Assembly (NCBI RefSeq): GCF_001730685.1
Contig: NZ_MDJR01000004.1
Location: 124,001-188,000, forward strand
Direction: 5' to 3'
DNA length: 64,000 nt
Source of the DNA: Caloranaerobacter ferrireducens
Lineage (GTDB): Bacteria; Bacillota; Clostridia; Tissierellales; Thermohalobacteraceae
The position numbers were made by a program, and so were the translations under genes. The notes beneath the pieces were generated by a model. That model did no database searches. It had not been told where the DNA came from and saw only the letters and a program-made list of their open reading frames with translations. Of this stretch, positions 33,061 to 41,514 are shown piece after piece (the first letter of the stretch is position 1; each line of letters begins with the position of its first letter).

Positions 33061-33290
33061 ATTTCGTCATTTGCTATTCGCCGTTCGTTATTCGCTATTA
33101 GCGGCAAGGAAACGTTTTGTTTGCCATATTATGCCGAAAACAGAAGGTAGGAAATAAGTGGTATGATGATAGGTACTGGGTACTAGGTATTAGGTGCTGG
33201 AGGAATTTGAAAATAAATCGCTACTTGCTATTCGTCAAATAAAAGTAAGAAGCGAATAGCGAGTAGCGATAAGCAAAAGACGGTAGCATT
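33061..33290. repeat. Mosaic repeat island 8
   Basis: TTCG units, a GGTACTGGGTACTAGGTATT run and inverse TTCG units (GAAGCGAATAGCGAGTAGCG) fill the 305-bp gap between yvrJ and the comK-like gene. I see no other feature in this gap. Confidence 0.8.
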
Positions 33291-33293
33291 GCT

Positions 33294-33440
33294 TTAAGAT
33301 TTAATTGCAATTATGGCTTTTGCGAGCTCATTTATACTCTCGGTTAATCTATCCAGTTTACCTTCTATTCTAACTAATAGATATATGGAAACTGCTATTG
33401 GAAAACCAAGATTAGCAATTTGAGCATACAAATCTTCCAT
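33294..33440 (-). CDS. yvrJ: YvrJ family small membrane protein
   Basis: This short gene encodes 48 residues beginning MEDLYAQIANLGFPIAVSIY, with LLVRIEGKLDRLTESINELA following, which is the YvrJ family pattern. A single hydrophobic segment (residues 8-23) is followed by an amphipathic helix. AAGGAGGTG lies 4 nt before the ATG. It is downstream of the DUF1659/DUF2922 pair but separated by a terminator and a repeat island. In B. subtilis yvrJ is near the sigma-O genes; a sigma-factor gene is near here as well. Confidence 0.85.
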   Translation of the reverse strand: MEDLYAQIANLGFPIAVSIYLLVRIEGKLDRLTESINELAKAIIAIKS

Positions 33441-33456
33441 ATTACACCTCCTTATC

Positions 33457-33580
33457 TTAGGTACTAGGTACTGGGTACTTGGTACTAGATATTAGAATTA
33501 GAGAACAGAGAATAGGATAATAGGTACTAGGTGCTAGGTACTAGCTTAAAATTTAAAATTGAAAATGTAAAATTAAAAGT
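33457..33580. repeat. Mosaic repeat island 9 (GGTACT units)
   Basis: GGTACTAGGTACTGGGTACT-type units, AGAGAACAGAGAATAGG and AAAATTGAAAATGTAAAAT units separate yvrJ from the DUF2922 gene, in what is otherwise a compact gene group. Confidence 0.8.
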
Positions 33581-33611
33581 AAAGCTGAGCGGCAACTGCA
33601 CACTCAGCTTT
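33581..33611 (-). terminator. Terminator after the DUF2922 gene
   Basis: AAAGCTGAG / CTCAGCTTT form a 9-bp stem with a 13-nt loop, 6 nt past the stop. The minus-strand continuation after the stem is only weakly T-rich. Confidence 0.65.
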
Positions 33612-33617
33612 TCATTT

Positions 33618-33839
33618 CTATGCTAAATTTAGCTCTTGAACATCTGTAGTAACTATTCTAGCACCTGCTATAGCTACAAGGTCTCCTCCTGAAGAATTAA
33701 AAATGTTTTTAAGTATTATCTCATTCATAGCAGCAGATACCTCTGCTTCTGTTAAATCATCTCTTGGATTATCAATAGAAATAGTTGTTTTTTTATCTAA
33801 CTGATTTTTGAAAACCATCTCTAATCTGCTGTTCGCCAT
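33618..33839 (-). CDS. DUF2922 family protein
   Basis: This 73-residue protein matches DUF2922: MANSRLEMVFKNQLDKKTTI, then SIDNPRDDLTEAEVSAAMNE and a short C-terminal strand (ARIVTTDVQEL). Its function is unknown. Start at ATG 33839 (GGAGG 7 nt upstream), not the GTG 6 nt earlier. It pairs with the DUF1659 gene 41 nt upstream; the two families are usually adjacent in Firmicutes. Confidence 0.85.
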   Translation of the reverse strand: MANSRLEMVFKNQLDKKTTISIDNPRDDLTEAEVSAAMNEIILKNIFNSSGGDLVAIAGARIVTTDVQELNLA

Positions 33840-33880
33840 CCTCACACCTCCTTTACACTAATTTAAGTAATTTAAATGCC

Positions 33881-34108
33881 CTAAATACTTTCTACTAACT
33901 CAACTTCGTCAATTCTCCTTATAGATACTACAGGCAGCTTCTGTAGACCTGTTAAAGCTATAGCTACTGAGTAAACATCTTCATTTGACGCAGTAGCTTT
34001 AACCTTAGAATAAGTTTTGGATTTTACTATCTGCTTTCCATTCTGGTCTACTCCACCATCTAAATTTAGTTTAATTTTTGAATCTTGACTTACTGTATTT
34101 ACAGCCAT
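33881..34108 (-). CDS. DUF1659 family protein
   Basis: This 75-residue protein has the DUF1659 pattern (SKIKLNLDGGVDQNGKQIVK, then SKTYSKVKATASNEDVYSVA and IRRIDEVELVE). Its function is unknown; it is often found with DUF2922 and YvrJ proteins. The ATG follows GGGAGGTGAGAGG. The 330 bp upstream hold a large dyad that may be its leader. Confidence 0.85.
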   Translation of the reverse strand: MAVNTVSQDSKIKLNLDGGVDQNGKQIVKSKTYSKVKATASNEDVYSVAIALTGLQKLPVVSIRRIDEVELVESI

Positions 34109-34199
34109 CCTCTCACCTCCCTTCTACTCCTTATATAGAAGAAAGGCTAAAAAATTACTATAAATTTTTTCACTTATTCATTTACCTATTAATAAACTA

Positions 34200-34409
34200 T
34201 TTATTTATGAAAAATATACGCGAATGCTTGTAATAATTTAGTTAGAAAACTAGGTGAAAATTTTTTAGAAAATCCGTAGGCTTAGCATGGACGCTAAGCC
34301 AGCTTCCCAGAGTCAGGACGACTCATTGGGAGCGTTAGGATTTTCAAAAAATTTGAATCTAAAGTTTTCTCTAAATTATTACGCATGAGTCTTATTTTTC
34401 ATAAATATC
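34200..34409. other. 210-bp imperfect dyad with a GC-rich two-hairpin core
   Basis: Arms at about 34200-34275 and 34338-34409 are near reverse complements (TATTTATGAAAAATA, TAATAATTTAG, AGAAAACT, AAAATTTTTT and GAAAATCC all recur inverted). The centre holds two perfect hairpins: GGCTTAGC-ATGGAC-GCTAAGCC (34279-34300) and TCCCA-GAGTC-AGGAC-GACTC-AT-TGGGA (34305-34331). The core is far more GC-rich than its surroundings. There is no ORF. It could be a structured RNA in the DUF1659 leader or a small mobile element; I do not recognise it. Confidence 0.75.
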
Positions 34410-34437
34410 TAGAAAAGTTCTATCAATAAACTCAAAA

Positions 34438-35001
34438 TTACAATAATTTTCTTAATTTCTTTATTGCAGAGGTTTTGATATTTACAGCAGTTCTATAGCT
34501 TATATTTAATTTCTTACTTATCTCCTTTAAAGAAATATTTTGAATATAATACATAGTAATTACATCTCTTTGTCTTTCAGTAAGCTTATCTAATGCTCTT
34601 GCCAATTCTAATATTTCTTCATTTTTTATAACCATTTCATCTTGCAATAAGTTTTCATCAGCAATACAATCAATAAGCTCTAAACTGTCATCTCTTGAAC
34701 TTATCATTTGATTTAATGAAATATACTCTTTATTCTTCCTGCTATTATTTAAATAATGAAACTTCAACATTGCCTTTACATACCCTAAAAGATGAACCCC
34801 TTTATCCTTATCATAATCTTTTAAAGCTCTTAAGATTATTTCGTATCCCTCTTGAATTAAATCCTCATATAAATCTACCTTGTTAAAATATCTTGTGATA
34901 GAAGATAACACTATTGGCTTTAGTTTAAATAGTAGTATTTCCTTCGCTGCTATATCTCCATTTTGAGCAGCATCAAGCAATTTATTTATTTCATTATACA
35001 T
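34438..35001 (-). CDS. Sigma-70 family RNA polymerase sigma factor
   Basis: This 187-residue two-domain sigma factor has a region 2 part (about 30-90: DLYEDLIQEGYEIILRALKD, then GVHLLGYVKAMLKFHYLN) and a region 4 helix-turn-helix (about 135-187: LDKLTERQRDVITMYYIQNI, SLKEISKKLNISYRTAVNIK). It lacks region 3 and the sigma-A 1.2 extension, so it is an alternative sigma factor. The ATG follows TGGAGGGAGC. Its regulon is not known. The conserved small-protein group downstream (DUF1659, DUF2922, YvrJ) is the obvious candidate target or partner. Confidence 0.88.
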   Translation of the reverse strand: MYNEINKLLDAAQNGDIAAKEILLFKLKPIVLSSITRYFNKVDLYEDLIQEGYEIILRALKDYDKDKGVHLLGYVKAMLKFHYLNNSRKNKEYISLNQMISSRDDSLELIDCIADENLLQDEMVIKNEEILELARALDKLTERQRDVITMYYIQNISLKEISKKLNISYRTAVNIKTSAIKKLRKLL

Positions 35002-35118
35002 AAGCTCCCTCCAAATTAGAGGGGCGCCCCTTCTTTATTACCGGCAAGTATATAGTATCTTGATGCTGCTTATTTTAAAATTTATGACTAGTTCTTTTTC
35101 ATTGAGTGAATTGAACTA

Positions 35119-35153
35119 AATTCGCTGTTCGCTATTCGTCATTCGTAGTTCGA
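35119..35153. repeat. Mosaic repeat island 10 (TTCG units)
   Basis: Five TTCG-type units in tandem (TTCGCTGTTCGCTATTCGTC and on) lie between the sigma-factor gene and the small membrane protein gene. Confidence 0.7.
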
Positions 35154-35173
35154 CAAAAAAGAAAAAGAGAAAG

Positions 35174-35491
35174 TCAATCTGTGACTTCCTCTTCATCCTC
35201 AATATTAACCAATATTTCATAATCTACATTATAGTCTTTCGAAATTACTTCTATTGCTTTTATTATTTTATCGTTTTCTTCTTTTAACACAAATATAATA
35301 CGGTCAAAATCATCCTTTAAAGTATCTAATAAGTATCCTACGTCATCTTCACTTTCCACAAGCACCTTGATAGTTGTATCTCTCTTATCCACATATCTAC
35401 ACACATAATCTACATATAAGTTCTTTATAAATACAACTACTCCATAAACAAAAAATACGTATACTATTATAGTAAATAAAAGTATTATCAT
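35174..35491 (-). CDS. Small single-span membrane protein, unknown
   Basis: This 105-residue protein has a strong hydrophobic segment at residues 1-25 (ILLFTIIVYVFFVYGVVVFI) and an acidic cytoplasmic or external domain ending DEEEVTD. The soluble part alternates strand and helix (TTIKVLVESEDDVGYLLDTL, then DRIIFVLKEENDKIIKAIEV). I do not recognise a family. ATG at 35491 follows GAGGGTG at 6 nt; the GTG at 35500 overlaps that site. It lies between pyrE and the sigma gene and could be transcribed with the pyr operon. Confidence 0.7.
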   Translation of the reverse strand: MIILLFTIIVYVFFVYGVVVFIKNLYVDYVCRYVDKRDTTIKVLVESEDDVGYLLDTLKDDFDRIIFVLKEENDKIIKAIEVISKDYNVDYEILVNIEDEEEVTD

Positions 35492-35541
35492 AATAATCAC
35501 CCTCTTTTTATGGGGTATATTATTATGATATGAATTTAAAC

Positions 35542-36123
35542 TTATAACGTTACTTTTTCTCTGCTCCCAGGTTTTTCAATAGGTAAGCCCTTTTTGCAAA
35601 GAGGGCATTCTTGTTTATCATAAGTTTCTATATCTAACTTTACTGCACTAAAGATAGGCAGTCCTAGATCTACATTATTCCCTCTCCTGTCTACTATACA
35701 AGCTATTCCAATAACTTCTCCACCGAATTCTTCAATTATTTTTTTTACTTCCAAGCTAGATTTTCCGGTAGTTACAACATCTTCTGTTATCAATATTTTA
35801 TCTCCTTTATTTATCTCAAAACCTCTTCTTAGCTGCATTACACCATCTTTTCTTTCTGTAAAAATCGCTTCTTTACCTAACTGTCTGCCTATTTCGTATG
35901 AAACTATTACTCCACCCATTGCAGGTCCTACAACTTTATCTATCTCCAAGTCCTTCACTTTATCTACTACTACTTTCAAAACCTTTTCAGCAAAGTTCGG
36001 ATATCTTAAAACTTTGGCACATTGAACATATTTATTACTATGTTTACCTGATGATAACAAGAAATGTCCTTCTAATAACGCATCACACTCTTTCAAAATC
36101 TCAAGTACTCTTTTCTCTTCCAT
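35542..36123 (-). CDS. pyrE: Orotate phosphoribosyltransferase
   Basis: It joins orotate and PRPP to make OMP. The 193-residue product has the PRPP motif [20 protein letters not shown] and the upstream [20 protein letters not shown] of Pyr[17 protein letters not shown] tail resembles other Clostridial PyrE. It is the last gene of the pyrBICFKDE operon, separated from pyrD by a repeat island of about 180 bp. Confidence 0.95.
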   Translation of the reverse strand: MEEKRVLEILKECDALLEGHFLLSSGKHSNKYVQCAKVLRYPNFAEKVLKVVVDKVKDLEIDKVVGPAMGGVIVSYEIGRQLGKEAIFTERKDGVMQLRRGFEINKGDKILITEDVVTTGKSSLEVKKIIEEFGGEVIGIACIVDRRGNNVDLGLPIFSAVKLDIETYDKQECPLCKKGLPIEKPGSREKVTL

Positions 36124-36139
36124 ACATAAGCCTCCCTTT

Positions 36140-36320
36140 TCTCGCTATTCGAAATTCGCCATTCGATATTCGATTTCAGCTATTCGATTGTCTAAAAGCC
36201 AACAGCCGACAGCTATCAGCCTTTAATTTAACCGATAGCTGTTAGACGTTAGCTGATCGCCTTGATTCCCAATTTTACATTTTCAATTTTAAATTTTCCC
36301 CAGTACCTAGTACCCAGCAC
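36140..36320. repeat. Mosaic repeat island 11
   Basis: TTCG units, AGCCAACAGCCGACAGCTATC-type units with an inverse copy (GATAGCTGTTAGACGTTAGC), TTTTACATTTTCAATTTTAA and CAGTACCTAGTACCCAGCAC all occur between pyrD and pyrE, splitting the operon. Confidence 0.82.
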
Positions 36321-37223
36321 CTAAATTATCCCCCTTATCTCCTCTATAGACTTTATTCCTTCTTCTTTCATAAATCGCTCAATTCCTTCAAGTATTTCTA
36401 TACCTGCTTTTGGATTCATGAAATTTGCCGTTCCAATTTGTATACACGTAGCACCAGCCATAATAAACTCTATTGCATCTTTCCAGTCTGTAATTCCGCC
36501 CATACCCATAACAGGTATTGATACATTTTTACAAACCTCATGCACCATTCTTAAAGCTATAGGTTTTATTGCAGGTCCAGAAAGTCCAGCATAAACATTC
36601 TTAAACATAGGCTTTCTCTTTCTTATATCTATAGCCATTGCCTTAAATGTATTAACAAGCGATATTCCATCTGCTCCTTCTTCTTCACATACTTTAGCTA
36701 TCTTTACAATATCCTCTGCATTTGGAGAAAGCTTTACTACTAGAGGCAATCTAGTAATACTTCTAATCTCTCTTACAATCTTTCTTGCACTTTCTTCTTT
36801 TATTCCAAAAGCCATTCCGCCTTCCTTAACGTTTGGACATGATATGTTTAGTTCAATTATATCCACATCTTCCTTAGAAACTATTGAAACAGCTTCAATA
36901 TATTCATCTAACGATTTACCACCAATATTCACTATAGTAACTAAATCTAGTTTTCTCAAAAAATCTAGTTCACTTTCAATAAATCCCATCACTCCAGGGT
37001 TTTGAAGTCCAACGCTATTCATAATTCCTGAAGGAGTCTCCCAAATTCTTATTCCGTCATTCCCTTCCCTTTTATTTAAAGTCAATCCTTTAGTACATAT
37101 TCCGCCTAACTTTTCTATATCATAAATTTCACCATATTCCCTACCAAAACCAAAAGTTCCAGAAGCCATTATTATAGGATTTTTAAACTCAACCTCTTTA
37201 AATTTAACTTTAAGATTACACAT
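36321..37223 (-). CDS. pyrD: Dihydroorotate dehydrogenase, class 1B catalytic subunit
   Basis: It oxidises dihydroorotate to orotate with FMN and passes electrons to NAD+ through PyrK. The 300-residue TIM barrel shows [20 protein letters not shown] at the start, [11 protein letters not shown] with the class 1 catalytic Cys, and [20 protein letters not shown]. The ATG at 37223 (overlapping the pyrK end) gives the expected [10 protein letters not shown] start. Class 1B is indicated by the adjacent pyrK. Confidence 0.95.
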   Translation of the reverse strand: MCNLKVKFKEVEFKNPIIMASGTFGFGREYGEIYDIEKLGGICTKGLTLNKREGNDGIRIWETPSGIMNSVGLQNPGVMGFIESELDFLRKLDLVTIVNIGGKSLDEYIEAVSIVSKEDVDIIELNISCPNVKEGGMAFGIKEESARKIVREIRSITRLPLVVKLSPNAEDIVKIAKVCEEEGADGISLVNTFKAMAIDIRKRKPMFKNVYAGLSGPAIKPIALRMVHEVCKNVSIPVMGMGGITDWKDAIEFIMAGATCIQIGTANFMNPKAGIEILEGIERFMKEEGIKSIEEIRGII

Positions 37224-37923
37224 CAAATACCACGTCCTCTCCAAGAAAAACAGGTCCGTCCTTACAAGTTCTCTTATTCCCTGATTTAGTCTTACAAGTA
37301 CATACTAAACATGCTCCAACTCCACATGCCATCCTCTTTTCGATTGAAACATACACTTTAGTATGATACTCTTTCGCCATATCAACAATCTTTTTCATCA
37401 TAATTTCAGGTCCACAAGTAAATATATAGTCATATTTTTTAAAATCTATTTCATCAGTTATAAATCCATCCACATTAATATAGATATTGTCTGCGAATTC
37501 CTCGTACTTTTCCTTTAAGATAGCCTCATTTCTAAAACCCATGTATATATCAAGCAAGTCTACATCTTCGTTTTCACTTAACTGCTTTGCTGTTAAATAT
37601 AATGGAGCTATACCTATTCCTCCACCAACTAGTGCTATTTTACCTTTAACTAAAGGAAACCCGTTGCCATAAGGACCTTCTAAGCTTATTTCATCTGATG
37701 GTTTTAACTTACTCAAAATACTAGTCCCCTGTCCTTGCACTCTATATAGAAACTCAATATAATCTTCACCTATATCATGAATACTTAAAGGTCTCGAAAG
37801 TACAGGAAATTTGCCCCATGCTCTTACCATGTAGAACTGACCCATTTTACCTTCAAATTTTCCTTCTACTCTTAAAACAAATATGTCCTGCCGAATGCAT
37901 TCATTCGAAATTACTCTTGCCAC
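37216..37923 (-). CDS. pyrK: Dihydroorotate dehydrogenase electron transfer subunit
   Basis: This FAD and [2Fe-2S] subunit links PyrD to NAD+. The 235 residues include the FAD-binding SRPLSIHDI segment, the NAD site [20 protein letters not shown], and the C-terminal cluster-binding cysteines [21 protein letters not shown] in shortened view (C-x4-C-x2-C-x-C region). GTG start at 37923 with AGGAGG 10 nt upstream. It overlaps pyrF by 13 nt. Confidence 0.95.
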   Translation of the reverse strand: MARVISNECIRQDIFVLRVEGKFEGKMGQFYMVRAWGKFPVLSRPLSIHDIGEDYIEFLYRVQGQGTSILSKLKPSDEISLEGPYGNGFPLVKGKIALVGGGIGIAPLYLTAKQLSENEDVDLLDIYMGFRNEAILKEKYEEFADNIYINVDGFITDEIDFKKYDYIFTCGPEIMMKKIVDMAKEYHTKVYVSIEKRMACGVGACLVCTCKTKSGNKRTCKDGPVFLGEDVVFDV

Positions 37924-38768
37924 CTTAAAATATCCTCCTTCATCTTTATAACCTGTTTTCTTGCAAGTTCATTAAAGCTCTGTCCTTCATCAATGCCTTT
38001 ATGGGCTTTAATTATTCCTCTTGATGAATTTACTACTCCGCACATCTTTTCTCTAAAAATTTCTTTTAAATCTTCTCCTGTACCTCCCTGCGCTCCATAG
38101 CCAGGTATCAAGAAAAACATATTACCGCACACATCTTTTATCTTTAAAAACTCCTTAGGAAAAGTAAGCCCTACAACTCCACCTATCAAACTAAAACCGC
38201 TCTTTCCAACAAAACTTTCTCCCCATTTCTGCACATTTTCAGCTACCTTCAAGTAAAGAGGCTTAGCGTTTACCTCTAGCTCTTGAAAATCCTTCGAGCT
38301 TTTATTAGAAGTCCTTATCAGTACAAAAAGTCCTTTTTCACCTGTACTAAGGTACTTAAAATATGGACTTATTGCATCTAACCCCATATATGGGTTCACT
38401 GTAATGAAATCAGCTTCAAAATCCCCTTCAAAATGTGCTTTGGCATACATTTCAGCAGTAGATAGTATATCTCCCCTCTTAATATCCGCTATTACTACTT
38501 TTCCCTTTTCTCTTATAAACTGAAGTGTCCTACTATATGCCTTTAACCCTTCAATACCAAAAGCCTCATAGCATGCAATCTGCACCTTATAGCATGCCAC
38601 TAAATCATAGGTAGCATCTATTATCTTTCTATTAAATTCAAAAATTTTTTCTTCAAGCGTTTTAGTACTGTTTAGTAAATATTCAGGTAAATATTCCAAT
38701 CTAGTATCTAATCCAACACAAACCGGCCCATTTTTCAAAACCTCTTCATACAGCTTATCTATTATCAT
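37911..38768 (-). CDS. pyrF: Orotidine 5'-phosphate decarboxylase, type 2
   Basis: It decarboxylates OMP to UMP. The 285 residues fit the longer type 2 form: PVCVGLDTRLEYLPEYLL at the start, KVVIADIKRGDILSTAEMYA with the catalytic D-x-K-x-x-D, and FLIPGYGAQGGTGEDL near the C-terminus. It overlaps pyrK and pyrC by 13 nt each, so the three are co-translated. Confidence 0.95.
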   Translation of the reverse strand: MIIDKLYEEVLKNGPVCVGLDTRLEYLPEYLLNSTKTLEEKIFEFNRKIIDATYDLVACYKVQIACYEAFGIEGLKAYSRTLQFIREKGKVVIADIKRGDILSTAEMYAKAHFEGDFEADFITVNPYMGLDAISPYFKYLSTGEKGLFVLIRTSNKSSKDFQELEVNAKPLYLKVAENVQKWGESFVGKSGFSLIGGVVGLTFPKEFLKIKDVCGNMFFLIPGYGAQGGTGEDLKEIFREKMCGVVNSSRGIIKAHKGIDEGQSFNELARKQVIKMKEDILRWQE

Positions 38769-39918
38769 ACTTAACGCTCCCTCTCTTAAAAGTCATCTTC
38801 ACCTTTCCTAAAACTTTCTCTCCATTAAATGGATTATTTTTACCCTTAGATATAAAGTTATCTGTATCTATTTGGTATTCTTCGTCTAAATCTACTAATA
38901 CTAAATTTGCCTCATAACCTTCCTCTATAAGTCCACAGTTTAGGTTTAATATTCTAGCAGGATTGTAAGACATAAGCTCAGATAGTTTGTTTAGTGAAAT
39001 ACCATTTTCATGAAACACCTTATACACCATAGAAAACGCCACTTCTATTAAAGAAATTCCAGGAGCTCCATTTTGTTTATCCTCCAAACTATGAGGTGCA
39101 TGGTCTGTACCAATGACATCTATATACCCCTGTTTTATACCTTCTATTAATGCAATTACATCTTCTTTTTTCCTAAAGCTAGGATTTACCCTATAATCTA
39201 CCTCGTATCCAAATATATGATGTGGAGTTACTTCACAGGTAAATTTGAGATTTGCATCCTTAAATTCTTTAATTAAACTTAAGGTCTTTTTAAGACTTAT
39301 ATGGCATACATGAAGATTTCCTCCTACTTCCTTTAAAAGACCTAAATCTCTTTTTACAATCTCAAATTCCGGCTGACAATGAGTCAGTACTCTAAATTTT
39401 AGCTTATTTGAAAGTATTAACGCCTTTTTCATTACTTCTTCGTTAAAAATAGTATTTCCATCATCTGAAAACAATCTTGTATATTTTAACATCTCTTTAA
39501 AATCAACAAATTCTTTTCCTTCTAGATTTTTAGTTAATGCAGAAATCTGTATAATATCACATAAATTTAATTTTCTGCTCTTATCGAGTATATACTCTAA
39601 GACTGCTGTATTATCACAAATGGGCTTTGTATTTGCCATAGTACAAAGTGTAGTATATCCACCCTTTAACGCTGCTTTCTGTCCACTTTCTAAATCTTCC
39701 TTATATAGATAACCTGGATCTCTTAAATGACAGTGCATATCTACAAATGAGGGTAAAAGTATAAGACCTTTACCCTCTATTATTTCAGTGTCCTTTGATA
39801 TATTTACATCTTCGTCTGCCTTAAATATTTTTTTAATAAGCCCATCCTCTATTAATACCGAACCATGGAAAGCTCTTTTTGCATCAACTATCTTTACATT
39901 TTTTATAACGATGTTCAT
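38755..39918 (-). CDS. pyrC: Dihydroorotase
   Basis: This zinc amidohydrolase closes carbamoyl-aspartate to dihydroorotate. The 387 residues include the metal-binding DMHCHLRDPGYLYKEDLESG, the HCQPE and CHIS elements, and the late GTDHAPHSLEDKQNGAPGIS block of type I dihydroorotases. ATG at 39918 follows GTAGGTGATAAAA; the upstream ATG is 9 nt into the site. Confidence 0.95.
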   Translation of the reverse strand: MNIVIKNVKIVDAKRAFHGSVLIEDGLIKKIFKADEDVNISKDTEIIEGKGLILLPSFVDMHCHLRDPGYLYKEDLESGQKAALKGGYTTLCTMANTKPICDNTAVLEYILDKSRKLNLCDIIQISALTKNLEGKEFVDFKEMLKYTRLFSDDGNTIFNEEVMKKALILSNKLKFRVLTHCQPEFEIVKRDLGLLKEVGGNLHVCHISLKKTLSLIKEFKDANLKFTCEVTPHHIFGYEVDYRVNPSFRKKEDVIALIEGIKQGYIDVIGTDHAPHSLEDKQNGAPGISLIEVAFSMVYKVFHENGISLNKLSELMSYNPARILNLNCGLIEEGYEANLVLVDLDEEYQIDTDNFISKGKNNPFNGEKVLGKVKMTFKRGSVKYDNR

Positions 39919-39927
39919 TTTTATCAC

Positions 39928-40350
39928 CTACAGAGAAGTTTTTGCATCACAATATTCACATTTGTATTCCTTTGTTTTTTCATCTACCAAAGTAAACTCA
40001 ACGTCTTCAATTTTTTCAATAGTTGTTACACATCTAGGATTCTTACATTTTAGTATTCCCTTTACTGTCTTCGGTAAACTTAATTTTATTTTCTCTTTTA
40101 TCTTCTCATTTTCTATTATGTTTATTGTTATATCTGGGTCTATTAATCCTAAAATTGTTAAATCTAAATCTATTTCATTTTCTATCTTTATTAAATCCTT
40201 CTTTCCAAGTTTATTAGATGGTACATTTTTAATTAAAGCTACTGTATAATCTGCTTTGTGAAGTCCTAATTCTTTAAATATCTTATATCCGCATCCAGCT
40301 TTTATATGGTCTATTACTATACCTTTTTTTATCGCATCTATATTAAGCAT
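39928..40350 (-). CDS. pyrI: Aspartate carbamoyltransferase regulatory subunit
   Basis: PyrI binds nucleotides (CTP or ATP) and controls PyrB allosterically. The 140-residue protein has the N-terminal allosteric domain ([20 protein letters not shown]) and the C-terminal zinc site with four Cys (KCKNPRCVT and YKCEYCDAK). Start ATG at 40350 after GGGGGTTGAG. It overlaps pyrB by 8 nt, as in other pyrBI pairs. Confidence 0.95.
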   Translation of the reverse strand: MLNIDAIKKGIVIDHIKAGCGYKIFKELGLHKADYTVALIKNVPSNKLGKKDLIKIENEIDLDLTILGLIDPDITINIIENEKIKEKIKLSLPKTVKGILKCKNPRCVTTIEKIEDVEFTLVDEKTKEYKCEYCDAKTSL

Positions 40351-41266
40351 AAATCTCAACCCCCAATAATTTTATAATCAGTGCCATTCTCACAAACATT
40401 CCAAACCTAGCCTGTTTAAAGTATACAGCTCTTTCGTCACTATCTACTTCCATAGCTATCTCGTTTACTCTTGGAAGCGGATGCATTATTATCATGTCTT
40501 TTTTTGCATTCTTTAATTTTTCTAATGTAAGAATGTAGCTATCTTTTAGTCTTAAATATTCTTCTTCACTAATAAATCTTTCTCGCTGAACTCTAGTCAT
40601 ATACAGTATATCCAGCTTGTCTATTACATCTTCCAGACTAGAAGTTTCATAATATTCATGTCCTTTTAATTCATCCTTAATATATTGGGGAATTTTAAGC
40701 TCAGATGGGGATATAAAAACAAACTTTATATTTTGATATCTGGATAATGCTTTTACAAGAGAATGAACTGTCCTACCGAATTTCAAGTCACCACAAAGTC
40801 CTATTGTATGATTAGAAATGCTTTTTTTGATAAGTTTAATAGTGAGAAGGTCGGTAAGAGTCTGGGTTGGATGCTGATGTCCTCCATCACCTGCATTTAT
40901 AACTGGAATATTGGAATATTTTGAAGCAAGCTTTGGAGCACCTTCTTTAGGATGTCTCATTACAGCTATATCTGCATAACATCCGATAGTTCTAATGGTA
41001 TCTGCAATACTTTCTCCCTTTGCTACCGAAGTTGATTTTGCTTCTGAAAAACCGATTACATTTCCACCCAATCTCAACATCGCTGCTTCAAAACTAAATT
41101 TAGTCCTTGTAGAAGGTTCATAGAAAAGTGTTGCCAATAACTTCCCTCTACAAATGTCTGAATAAGCATCTGGTTTTTTAATTATGTCTTCTGCTAGAGT
41201 AAATATTTCGTCTAGCTCCTTAATAGTAAAATCGTTTGGTTCAATTAAATGCCTTCCTTTTAACAT
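40343..41266 (-). CDS. pyrB: Aspartate carbamoyltransferase catalytic subunit
   Basis: It condenses carbamoyl phosphate with aspartate, the first committed step. The 307 residues carry the carbamoyl-phosphate motif [35 protein letters not shown], and the aspartate-side [12 protein letters not shown] at 41266 follows AAAGGAGGAG, which lies directly behind a second PyrR-type loop. First gene of the operon. No carbamoyl phosphate synthetase or pyrR is in the window. Confidence 0.96.
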   Translation of the reverse strand: MLKGRHLIEPNDFTIKELDEIFTLAEDIIKKPDAYSDICRGKLLATLFYEPSTRTKFSFEAAMLRLGGNVIGFSEAKSTSVAKGESIADTIRTIGCYADIAVMRHPKEGAPKLASKYSNIPVINAGDGGHQHPTQTLTDLLTIKLIKKSISNHTIGLCGDLKFGRTVHSLVKALSRYQNIKFVFISPSELKIPQYIKDELKGHEYYETSSLEDVIDKLDILYMTRVQRERFISEEEYLRLKDSYILTLEKLKNAKKDMIIMHPLPRVNEIAMEVDSDERAVYFKQARFGMFVRMALIIKLLGVEIYA

Positions 41267-41283
41267 TTTATCTCCTCCTTTTT

Positions 41284-41297
41284 AGCCTCACTGGACT
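41284..41297 (-). promoter_or_regulatory. Second PyrR-type binding loop, next to the pyrB ribosome site
   Basis: The minus strand reads AGTCCAGTGAGGCT, a match to the PyrR consensus loop core (TCCAGAGAGGCT with one change). It lies after the attenuator terminator and 6 nt before AGGAGG of pyrB. A short TAG/CTA stem can close it, so PyrR might also affect translation. Confidence 0.65.
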
Positions 41298-41316
41298 ATA
41301 TTAAAGGCAAAACAAA

Positions 41317-41344
41317 AACCTTCCTCATCGAGACGAGGAAGGTT
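41317..41344 (-). terminator. pyr operon attenuator terminator
   Basis: A 10-bp stem (AACCTTCCTC / GAGGAAGGTT) with an 8-nt loop is followed by TTTTTGTTTTG. Its 5' arm can alternatively pair with AGGAAGGT at 41430-41423, directly behind the first PyrR loop, giving an antiterminator. Confidence 0.88.
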
Positions 41345-41422
41345 ATAAGCACATTTATAGTCATATAGACACGACAATTAAGCCATGTGCTATATATACA
41401 CACACAAACGCCACTATTTAAT

Positions 41423-41447
41423 ACCTTCCTAGCCTCTCTGGACTAGG
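41423..41447 (-). promoter_or_regulatory. First PyrR binding loop and antiterminator arm of the pyr leader
   Basis: The minus strand folds as CCTAG-TCCAGAGAGG-CTAGG, an ideal PyrR binding hairpin (anti-antiterminator). It shares AGGAAGGT with the antiterminator arm. With UMP bound, PyrR should hold this hairpin and leave the terminator free to form. Confidence 0.88.
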
Positions 41448-41471
41448 TTAAAGATACTTTGTCTTTCAATT

Positions 41472-41500
41472 ATTCTACTATGAACAAGATTATATGTCAA
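41472..41500 (-). promoter_or_regulatory. Sigma-A promoter of the pyr operon
   Basis: TTGACA (41500-41495), a 17-nt spacer and TAGAAT (41477-41472) on the minus strand, just ahead of the PyrR leader. Confidence 0.88.
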
Positions 41501-41514
41501 GGATATTTTAAATA

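Noticed and set aside
35041-35070. Sigma-D promoter before the sigma-factor gene
   Set aside because: GCCGGTAA is close to the -10, but the best -35 (TCAA) is 14 nt away; too weak.
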